DNA of 9,089 nt, taken from assembly GCA_964608185.1 (NCBI GenBank), contig CAZSMR010000038.1:1-9089 (forward strand). The letters are read 5' to 3'. The notes under the pieces are model-generated. The model was not told the DNA's origin, made no database searches, and saw only the letters and a program-made list of their open reading frames with translations. Every line of letters begins with the position of its first letter. The first letter of the stretch is position 1. Below are positions 1 through 5,766 of this stretch, piece by piece. The position numbers were made by a program, and so were the translations under genes. The stretch is from Porticoccus sp964608185. GTDB taxonomy: Bacteria; Pseudomonadota; Gammaproteobacteria; Pseudomonadales; Porticoccaceae.

Positions 1-899
1 TTATCCCCCCATCGATCGCACTTGTCCTTCTAGGCGATATTCTTGCCAATTCTTACCAACAATCTCAACTATCTTTAGGTATATTTGCTCCTAAAACAGT
101 CTCCGTTGGGGATCTGTTCTTAGGTGCAATTATTCCGGGTGCATTATTAGTGCTAATGTATGTAGCTTACATATTTTTAATTACAAATATTCGGCCACCC
201 GCTAGGTACAAATTTTCAGGTGAAAAAGCAAAGCAAGCAGATATTATTCAAACTCTCAAATCCTTGCTTCCTCCTATACTGCTGATCGTCTCTGTACTAG
301 GATCTATTTTATTAGGTGTAGCTACTCCAACAGAAGCCGCAGGTATTGGGGCACTTGGTGCAATCTTATTAGCCATCAATGCAAGGACGATCTCTCTTGA
401 TTTAGTTAAACAAATAGCCCAAAAAACTACCGAGATAACGTCTATGATTTTTCTCATCCTAATTGGGGCTTCGCTTTTTTCTCTTGTTTTTAGGGGGTTT
501 GGAGGAGACATCTTAGTAGAAGGATTACTAAGTGAAATACCGGGAGGAATTTTTGGTGCCACTTTCTTGGTGATGATAATAATATTCTTTCTTGGTTTTA
601 TTCTCGACTTTATAGAAATAACTTATGTTGTAGTTCCGATTGTAGCTCCGGCACTTCTAAGCTTAGGGATTGACCCAGTATGGCTAGGAATTATGATTGC
701 TATCAACTTACAGACATCCTTTCTTACTCCGCCTTTCGGCTTTGCTTTGTTTTATCTTCGAGGCGTCGCCCCAAAAACTGTACCAACCAAAGATATTTAT
801 AAGGGGGTTATACCCTTTATTGCCATACAACTTCTATTGTTGGTTCTATTATCTGTGTGGCCATCTATAGCTACCTGGTTGCCATCGTTAAAGTATTGA
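1..899 (+). CDS. TRAP transporter large permease subunit (DctM type), 5'-truncated by the window edge
   Basis: This is the large membrane subunit of a tripartite ATP-independent periplasmic (TRAP) transporter, which imports organic acids or similar solutes with a periplasmic binding protein and a small DctQ subunit, driven by an ion gradient. The frame is open from base 3, and 298 codons are visible before the TGA at 897-899. An internal ATG at 150 is not the start, because the family pattern continues upstream (IPPSIALVLLGD, then VGDLFLGAIIPG). Several long hydrophobic helices are visible, plus the family motifs GVATPTEAA, LGFILDFIEI and NLQTSFLTPPFGFALFYLRG. The family is usually about 430 residues or more, so roughly the last two thirds are present. 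The binding protein and DctQ genes would be expected further left and are not seen. The motif style resembles the mannitol/chloroaromatic (FcbT3/TakM-like) subgroup, but the substrate cannot be assigned. Confidence 0.93.
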   Translation, partial: IPPSIALVLLGDILANSYQQSQLSLGIFAPKTVSVGDLFLGAIIPGALLVLMYVAYIFLITNIRPPARYKFSGEKAKQADIIQTLKSLLPPILLIVSVLGSILLGVATPTEAAGIGALGAILLAINARTISLDLVKQIAQKTTEITSMIFLILIGASLFSLVFRGFGGDILVEGLLSEIPGGIFGATFLVMIIIFFLGFILDFIEITYVVVPIVAPALLSLGIDPVWLGIMIAINLQTSFLTPPFGFALFYLRGVAPKTVPTKDIYKGVIPFIAIQLLLLVLLSVWPSIATWLPSLKY

Positions 900-920
900 A
901 TATTGTTCAACAGTTTTTGA

Positions 921-1169
921 TCACGCGAGTAACTTCTCTTTTTTTAAATACTTTATTAATTCTTGATAGCCGCCTACATAAAGATCATTGTGAAAAATTT
1001 GAGGTACCGTTTTTGCTGGTTGACCGATTTTTTTTGACAGGTCTGCTTGGCTAATACCCTCCTCATGAATATCTATATAATTAAATTCTACAGCATTAGC
1101 CTGGAGAACAGCCTTAGCTTGCCGACAAAAGCCACATGCCCGATGACCAAAAATAATAAATTTATCCAT
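921..1169 (-). CDS. Glutaredoxin (GrxC-like, CGFC active site)
   Basis: This is a small 82-residue dithiol glutaredoxin-fold protein, a cytoplasmic glutathione-dependent thiol-disulfide oxidoreductase. The N-terminal strand MDKFIIFG leads to the active site C12-G-F-C15. The family's cis-proline motif follows (TVPQIF, Pro56), and then the glutathione-site GGY at 66-68. Length and motif order fit bacterial GrxC (about 80-87 residues). The active-site dipeptide Gly-Phe is unusual: dithiol glutaredoxins usually have CPYC, while CGF is typical of monothiol CGFS proteins. The second Cys and the small size place this one with the dithiol group. A GGGAG Shine-Dalgarno (complement of 1179-1183) lies 9 bases before the ATG, supporting the start. 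It converges on the TRAP permease with 21 bases between stops and is divergent from glyQ. A physiological partner such as ribonucleotide reductase cannot be inferred from this context. Confidence 0.92.
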   Translation of the reverse strand: MDKFIIFGHRACGFCRQAKAVLQANAVEFNYIDIHEEGISQADLSKKIGQPAKTVPQIFHNDLYVGGYQELIKYLKKEKLLA

Positions 1170-1248
1170 GTTATGAGGCTCCCTATTGTGATTAACGAAC
1201 GTACAATGTTGATAAATACAGTTAAAATATGATTATTTAATGAGGGTT

Positions 1249-1341
1249 ATGTGTAAGCTTGGTGCTGTGGGTTTGATTTACGCAATTAACCTCTTACTAT
1301 TCATGGTTTGCACCTTTATAATTATTAACATTATATTCTAA
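1249..1341 (+). CDS. Possible small hydrophobic ORF (30 residues) upstream of glyQ
   Basis: An ATG at 1249 opens a 30-codon frame ending at TAA 1339-1341, whose last base is the first base of the glyQ ribosome-binding site. The peptide starts MCKLGAVG, has one Lys near its N-terminus, and is then almost wholly hydrophobic to its end (IIINIIF), like a single membrane-spanning peptide. A GAGGG lies at 1242-1246, but only 2 bases from the ATG, which is closer than a normal Shine-Dalgarno. Against it: AT-rich DNA readily gives Ile/Phe/Leu-rich frames by chance, and the best glyQ promoter candidate (TATAAT 1317-1322) lies inside it. It is not similar to any small protein I recognise. It is either a chance frame, a leader peptide or a real membrane microprotein; I favour chance slightly. 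Confidence 0.25.
   Translation: MCKLGAVGLIYAINLLLFMVCTFIIINIIF
1294..1322 (+). promoter_or_regulatory. Candidate sigma70-type promoter for glyQS-gmhB-plsC
   Basis: A perfect -10 hexamer TATAAT sits at 1317-1322. At 17-bp spacing the -35 position is TTACTA (1294-1299), which matches TTGACA at only three bases. A transcript would begin near 1329, giving a leader of about 25 bases that contains the glyQ ribosome site. An alternative TTGCAC (1308-1313) with TATATT (1332-1337) would start transcription inside the ribosome site and is less likely. The assignment is by pattern only. Confidence 0.35.
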
Positions 1342-1346
1342 AGGAA
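1341..1346 (+). promoter_or_regulatory. Ribosome-binding site deciding the GTG start of glyQ
   Basis: AAGGAA ends 7 bases before the GTG at 1354, a good Shine-Dalgarno spacing. This supports GTG as the true glyQ start. The next methionine in frame (residue 36) falls inside the conserved QPLDMEVGAG motif and would cut off conserved sequence. Confidence 0.75.
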
Positions 1347-1353
1347 AGTCTAG

Positions 1354-2301
1354 GTGTCAAAAACTAAACCAGATGTCTCAACATTTCAGGGGCTGATCTT
1401 AGCTTTACAGCAGTTTTGGGCCGATCACGGGTGTGTTATTTTACAACCTTTGGATATGGAGGTTGGTGCTGGCACCTTTCATCCAGCCACTTTTTTGCGT
1501 GCTATAGGGCCAGAAAATTGGAATGGGGCCTATGTTCAACCCTGTAGAAGGCCAACAGACGGACGTTATGGTAAGAACCCGAATCGACTACAACATTATT
1601 ACCAGTTCCAAGTTGTTCTAAAACCCTCGCCTTCCTCCATACAAGAGCTATATCTAGACTCTCTAAAAATGCTTGGGATAGATACGACCGTTCATGATAT
1701 TCGTTTTGTTGAAGACAACTGGGAATCTCCTTCACTTGGGGCATGGGGTCTGGGTTGGGAGGTGTGGCTAAACGGAATGGAAGTTACACAGTTCACGTAT
1801 TTCCAGCAAGTTGGGGGACTTGAATGCTTCCCAGTTACGGGGGAAATCACCTATGGGCTTGAGCGCATTGCTATGCACCTGCAACGTGTTGACAATATTT
1901 ATGACCTAGTCTGGGCAAACAGTCCTAATGGTAAAGTAACTTATGGTGACGTATTTCACCAAAACGAAGTTGAAATGTCAGCCTATAACTACGAAGAAGC
2001 TGATACAGCCTTCATGTGCAAAACTTTTGATAAGTTAGAGTATGAGTGCCAACGACTTATAGGCAAAGGGTTGGCATTACCTGGTTATGAAGCGGTCATA
2101 AAAGCATCGCATACTTTTAACCTCCTGGACGCTCGGCATGCCATATCCGTTACAGAGCGCCAACGATATATTTTAAGGGTTCGAACCCTGGCTAAATCTG
2201 TAGCGCAAGCATACTTTAGATCTAGGCTTGACCTTGGTTTTCCACTGGCTTCGAAAACGCTAGCTGACAAAGTAATAAAGAGTTCTGGAGAAAAGATGTA
2301 A
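1354..2301 (+). CDS. glyQ: Glycyl-tRNA synthetase alpha subunit
   Basis: This is the catalytic alpha subunit of the bacterial heterotetrameric (alpha2-beta2) glycyl-tRNA synthetase, which activates glycine with ATP and charges tRNA-Gly in the cytoplasm together with GlyS. It has 315 residues against about 303 in E. coli, the extra length being a short C-terminal tail. It starts at GTG 1354, and TFQGLILALQQFWADHGC aligns with the family N-terminus. Clear family motifs are QPLDMEVGAG (31-40), the class II motif 2 region from VQPCRRPTDGRYG (61-73) to LKPSP (89-93), GAWGLGWEVWLNGMEVTQF (129-147), the class II motif 3 GLERIAMHLQ (168-177), and NLLDARHAISVTERQRYI near 256-273. Its TAA shares its last base with the ATG of glyS (TAATG), which indicates translational coupling and matched output of the two subunits. 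It is the first gene of the rightward cluster. Confidence 0.98.
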   Translation: MSKTKPDVSTFQGLILALQQFWADHGCVILQPLDMEVGAGTFHPATFLRAIGPENWNGAYVQPCRRPTDGRYGKNPNRLQHYYQFQVVLKPSPSSIQELYLDSLKMLGIDTTVHDIRFVEDNWESPSLGAWGLGWEVWLNGMEVTQFTYFQQVGGLECFPVTGEITYGLERIAMHLQRVDNIYDLVWANSPNGKVTYGDVFHQNEVEMSAYNYEEADTAFMCKTFDKLEYECQRLIGKGLALPGYEAVIKASHTFNLLDARHAISVTERQRYILRVRTLAKSVAQAYFRSRLDLGFPLASKTLADKVIKSSGEKM

Positions 2302-4382
2302 TGGCAGATTTTTTAGTCGAGATTGGTACAGAAGAGCTGCCACCTAAGTCTCTAATGAGCCTTGCAAGATCTTTTCATGATCTTTTAACTGCTGGTTTTA
2401 AAAAGAATTCTCTTTCCTTTTGTAAAACAAAAATTTTTGCTACGCCTAGAAGAATTGCTGTCTTAGTTACGGACTTGGACGAACAGGCTCCTAGTACAGA
2501 AATAATTATTTGGGGGCCTCCTGTAAAAATTGCTTTTAATGGGGGGAAAGATCCGACAGCTGCAGGTGTAGCGTTTGCTAAAAAAAATAATATTCCAATA
2601 GAATCATTAGCTACAATGATTGAAAACGATCGAGGCCAAGACAAGTTATGCGTTAAGACTAATAGTCTAGGGGCTAAAACTAAAGAAGTTGCCGGTATAA
2701 TTATAGAGTCAGCTTTAAGTGCATTACCTATTCCAAAAAAAATGCGATGGGGCTCTAACTCTTTTGAGTTTGTTCGCCCCATACATTGGGTCTTAGTTTT
2801 ATTTGGAAAAGATACTGTTAAATGTCAAATTATGAACCTAAATTCTAGCAATATAAGCTATGGCCACCGGTTTCACAGTCAGGGACAGCTAGTGATATCA
2901 GCACCATCGGCATATCAAGAAACTCTCCGTTGTGCCCATGTAATAGTAGATTTCGAAGAGCGCAAAAAACTAATACATTCTGCTGTTGCTAAAATAGCTG
3001 AAACATCTGGCGGTATAGCTGTCATTAACGATCTTTTATTAGATGAAGTTACCGCACTAAACGAGTGGCCTGTTGCGCTTTTAGGAAGATTTGAAGAAGA
3101 ATTTCTAGCTATACCAACCGAGGCTGTAATTTCTTCAATGGCAGAACATCAAAAATATTTTCACCTAGTCAATTCTGACGGAAAACTGCTACCTATGTTC
3201 ATAACAGTCTCAAATCTTGAAAGTAAGAATCCATCAGAGATAATTGATGGCAATGAGAGAGTAATTCGACCAAGGCTTTCAGACGCAGCTTTTTTCTATA
3301 GTTCTGATAAAAAAACTACGCTTGAACAAAAACGGGTTTCTCTAAAGTCTATTGTCTTTCAAGAAAGACTAGGATCTCTATACGATAAAACAGTTCGCCT
3401 CAGTATGCTCACAAAGTATCTAGCTCCTATTGTTGGTTCTGATGTTTCATTATCAGTTAGAACCGCCGAACTATGTAAGTCTGATCTAGTAACGGATATG
3501 GTTGGGGAGTTCGAAGGCTTACAAGGAGTAATGGGTCGGTACTACGCTATAAACGATGGTGAAGATTCTGAAGTCGCGGAAGCAATACTAGAACACTATA
3601 TGCCCAAGTTTTCTGGTGACGCAATTCCTGAAACAACCACAGGAGCAACTTTGGCAATTGCTGATCGTTTAGATACGCTAGTGGGAATATTTGGTATTGG
3701 GCAACCCCCATCTGGCTCAAAAGACCCTTTCGCACTTCGCCGATCTAGTTTGGGGCTCTTAAGAATAATAGTTGAGCACAAAATAGATTTGAATCTTTAT
3801 GAGGCACTTGAGATTGCAGCGTCACAGCACAGCAATCTACAAGTAAGCGATACAGTTGTAAGTAAGCAAGTACTAACTTACGTTCTAGACCGGTTTAAAC
3901 ACTGGTACGAAGACGAAAAAATACCAGTTGAGGTTTTTTCATCTGTTGCTGCAAGAAAGCTCAACAGTCCGCTTGATATACATCAACGCGTTAAAGCAGT
4001 TTATGCTTTTTCTGCTTTTCCGGAAGCGGTCTCACTTGCTGCTGCAAACAAGAGGGTCTCGAATATCTTAACCAAGAACAATGGCGAAGATTTGCCTAAA
4101 CAAGTTGACGAATCTCTTTTGGTGGAAAGTGCGGAACAGAACTTATCTAAACTATTACGTAAACTAGAGAAGGAAATTAAACCGCTCTTGGATAATAGCT
4201 CTTATACAGAAGCACTGAAACTATTATCAAGGCTCAAGGATCCTGTAGATAATTTTTTTGATAATGTTATGGTAATGTCTGATGATAAAAAAACTCGCAT
4301 TAATCGTCTTGTACTATTACGACAGTTAAGGTCTCTATTCCTTAAGATAGCAGATATATCGTTATTGGTTCCAGCAAAATAA
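2301..4382 (+). CDS. glyS: Glycyl-tRNA synthetase beta subunit
   Basis: This is the tRNA-binding beta subunit of the alpha2-beta2 glycyl-tRNA synthetase, partner of GlyQ. Its 693 residues match the family size (E. coli 689). Visible landmarks are FLVEIGTEELPPK (4-16), FATPRRIAVLV (46-56), RPIHWVLVLFG (159-169), NEWPVALLGRFEEEFLAIP (254-272), GNERVIRPRLSDAAFFYSSD (317-336), and GEFEGLQGVMGRYYA (402-416). ADRLDTLVGIFGIGQPPSGS (454-473) and KDPFALRRSSLGLLRI (474-489) follow. The C-terminal helical DALR-type anticodon-binding region covers roughly 550-680 and ends with PVDNFFDNVMVMSDD (648-662). The ATG overlaps the glyQ stop by one base; GGAG at 2287-2290 inside glyQ can act as ribosome site. 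All landmarks are intact and there is no sign of a frameshift despite two 8-A runs (2580-2587 and 2735-2742). Confidence 0.98.
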   Translation: MADFLVEIGTEELPPKSLMSLARSFHDLLTAGFKKNSLSFCKTKIFATPRRIAVLVTDLDEQAPSTEIIIWGPPVKIAFNGGKDPTAAGVAFAKKNNIPIESLATMIENDRGQDKLCVKTNSLGAKTKEVAGIIIESALSALPIPKKMRWGSNSFEFVRPIHWVLVLFGKDTVKCQIMNLNSSNISYGHRFHSQGQLVISAPSAYQETLRCAHVIVDFEERKKLIHSAVAKIAETSGGIAVINDLLLDEVTALNEWPVALLGRFEEEFLAIPTEAVISSMAEHQKYFHLVNSDGKLLPMFITVSNLESKNPSEIIDGNERVIRPRLSDAAFFYSSDKKTTLEQKRVSLKSIVFQERLGSLYDKTVRLSMLTKYLAPIVGSDVSLSVRTAELCKSDLVTDMVGEFEGLQGVMGRYYAINDGEDSEVAEAILEHYMPKFSGDAIPETTTGATLAIADRLDTLVGIFGIGQPPSGSKDPFALRRSSLGLLRIIVEHKIDLNLYEALEIAASQHSNLQVSDTVVSKQVLTYVLDRFKHWYEDEKIPVEVFSSVAARKLNSPLDIHQRVKAVYAFSAFPEAVSLAAANKRVSNILTKNNGEDLPKQVDESLLVESAEQNLSKLLRKLEKEIKPLLDNSSYTEALKLLSRLKDPVDNFFDNVMVMSDDKKTRINRLVLLRQLRSLFLKIADISLLVPAK

Positions 4383-4427
4383 AAACACTAGGGCAGGTGA
4401 CGCAAAACGAAAAAACGGGGCTATCTA

Positions 4428-4985
4428 ATGATTAAATTAATAATCCTTGACCGAGATGGCGTAATAAATCAGGACTCTGACGATTATATTAAGACCGCTG
4501 CTGAATGGATACCTATACCTGGCAGTATCGACGCTATCGTTCGCCTTTCTCGCGCAGGCTATAAAATAGTAATTGCATCAAATCAATCAGGTATAGGTCG
4601 TGGTTTTTTTGATCATGCTGCCCTAAACGCAATGCACTCTAAACTGAAAAACCTACTTCTTGTACACAATGTACAAATTGATGGTATTTTTTACTGTCCA
4701 CATACACCTGATGATAACTGCAGGTGCAGAAAACCTGCAGCGGGACTGTTGGACGACATCAGCAAAACACTAGGGACTAATCTAGAGGGGGTACCACTTG
4801 TTGGCGATAGTCTTCGTGATTTGCAGGCTGGGCTCATACATAGGTGTAACTTAATTTTGGTTCGCACAGGCAAAGGTGCAAACACTGAAACAAAGCTTAT
4901 AAAAGAGAAAAATCCTATTTTACAAAATGTGAAGATTTTTGATGATTTAGCATCTACAGCACACTACCTTTGTAATCTTAAATAA
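4428..4985 (+). CDS. gmhB: D-glycero-beta-D-manno-heptose 1,7-bisphosphate 7-phosphatase (HAD family)
   Basis: This is a cytoplasmic HAD-superfamily phosphatase that removes the C7 phosphate of heptose 1,7-bisphosphate on the way to ADP-heptose for the LPS inner core. In 185 residues it shows HAD motif I LDRDGVIN (7-14; nucleophile Asp8, acid/base Asp10), motif II SNQSG (51-55), the Lys of RKP (102), and motif IV GDSLRD (126-131). A zinc-binding loop C90-P-H92 with C98-R-C100 is present in the short form; the E. coli loop is several residues longer. The Zn loop and CRCRKP separate GmhB and the related histidinol-phosphatase domain from other HAD proteins. No his genes are nearby, and the neighbours match the Pseudomonas PA0006 position, so GmhB is preferred over histidinol phosphatase. 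It starts 45 bases after glyS with no terminator between. The ribosome site is weak (GGGG at 4417-4420). Confidence 0.9.
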   Translation: MIKLIILDRDGVINQDSDDYIKTAAEWIPIPGSIDAIVRLSRAGYKIVIASNQSGIGRGFFDHAALNAMHSKLKNLLLVHNVQIDGIFYCPHTPDDNCRCRKPAAGLLDDISKTLGTNLEGVPLVGDSLRDLQAGLIHRCNLILVRTGKGANTETKLIKEKNPILQNVKIFDDLASTAHYLCNLK

Positions 4986-5000
4986 TTCTGAATTCTTATT

Positions 5001-5726
5001 ATGAAAAAACTTATTGCTTTTACACGATCAATACTATTTTACGCTTTTTATGGTGTATTTATATCTATTTTCGGTACATTTATCTGCATCTTTGGTATTT
5101 TTCTTCGTCACAGTGTAAGACAGAATATTGCTACTTGGGCAAATGTGCTCATTATCAAATGGTTAAATTTTAGTTGTGGTATCAAGGTGGTAGTTGACGG
5201 CCTAGATAACATTCCCAAAACTCCCTGCGTTGTGCTAAGCAAGCACCAATCGGGCTGGGAGACTTTCTATCTACAACGGCTCCTAAGACCAGTGAGCACT
5301 ATTCTAAAAAAAGAGCTATTCTGGATTCCTTTTTTCGGTTGGGCTCTTTATTTTATGCATCCTATAGCTATAAATAGAGGCAACCCGAGAGAGGCTCTGA
5401 AACAGATCTTGTCTCAAGGTATAGATCGTTTGGCTTCTGGGAAAAATGTGCTCATTTACCCTGAAGGAACGAGAACACAACCAGAGAAAGTAGGTCGATA
5501 CGGCAGAAGTGGGGCAGCTTTAGCGATTGCTGCTAGCGTACCTATAATTCCAATATCTCACAACGCTGGGTATTGCTGGCCAGCTCACAGTTTTATTAAA
5601 TGGCCAGGTCAAATACATGTATGTATTGGAAAGCCAATTGATCCTAAAGGTATGGATAGTCGCGTGCTCACTGAAAATATTAAAAGCGTAATAGAAGCCA
5701 ACCAAAAAAAACTAAGGCACAAGTAA
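5001..5726 (+). CDS. PlsC-family lysophospholipid acyltransferase (1-acylglycerol-3-phosphate acyltransferase)
   Basis: This is a membrane-associated acyltransferase of the PlsC/LPLAT family, which probably adds a fatty acid to the sn-2 position of lysophosphatidic acid to make phosphatidic acid. In 241 residues there is a hydrophobic N-terminal anchor (about 8-36), motif I SKHQSGWETF (80-89; catalytic His82), the motif II region with INRG (124-127), motif III YPEGTR (153-158), and a motif IV-like VPIIPISHNAG (180-190). Motif I is H-x4-E (His82, Glu87), not the textbook H-x4-D. I recall the same KHQS-x-WET form in gammaproteobacterial proteins of this sub-branch, so it is probably active. The position matches P. 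aeruginosa lptA (PA0005). It starts 15 bases after gmhB. A TGA at 4989-4991 blocks any upstream ATG start, and no clear Shine-Dalgarno is visible, so it may rely on translation of gmhB. Substrate range is inferred only. Confidence 0.9.
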   Translation: MKKLIAFTRSILFYAFYGVFISIFGTFICIFGIFLRHSVRQNIATWANVLIIKWLNFSCGIKVVVDGLDNIPKTPCVVLSKHQSGWETFYLQRLLRPVSTILKKELFWIPFFGWALYFMHPIAINRGNPREALKQILSQGIDRLASGKNVLIYPEGTRTQPEKVGRYGRSGAALAIAASVPIIPISHNAGYCWPAHSFIKWPGQIHVCIGKPIDPKGMDSRVLTENIKSVIEANQKKLRHK

Positions 5727-5766
5727 TGCTTTAAAAATCTAGATTTTTTACAGACAAAGCGTTTTT
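5725..5766. terminator. Possible terminator between convergent plsC-family gene and gyrB
   Basis: The arms AATGCTTT (5725-5732) and AAAGCGTT (5756-5763) pair with one G-T wobble on the rightward transcript, and TTT follows (5764-5766). Inside lies a perfect 16-bp palindrome, AAAAATCTAGATTTTT (5733-5748), which covers the last gyrB codons. The stem is AT-rich and 7 bases are unpaired on one side, so strength is uncertain. It is the only candidate between stop codons 4 bp apart and could act on both strands. Confidence 0.35.

Larger units (their letters stand above)
1170..1353. promoter_or_regulatory. Divergent intergenic region between glutaredoxin gene and glyQ
   Basis: This 184-bp AT-rich spacer must hold the start signals for the glutaredoxin gene (leftward) and the glyQ cluster (rightward). 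Seen directly: a GGGAG ribosome site for the glutaredoxin near 1179-1183, a perfect TATAAT at 1317-1322, an AAGGAA ribosome site for glyQ at 1341-1346, and a 30-codon hydrophobic ORF at 1249-1341. I saw no tRNA, no T-box-like leader and no strong intrinsic terminator. No convincing -35/-10 pair could be picked for the leftward gene. Confidence 0.6.

Noticed and set aside
896..910. TTGAA/TTCAA inverted repeat after the TRAP permease stop
   Set aside because: Only 5 A/T-rich pairs with a 5-base loop and no adjacent T run. Too weak to call a terminator.
2580..2742. Two 8-A runs in glyS that could suggest slippage or a frameshift
   Set aside because: The conserved GlyS motifs continue in one frame before, between and after the runs, and such runs are common in AT-rich genes.
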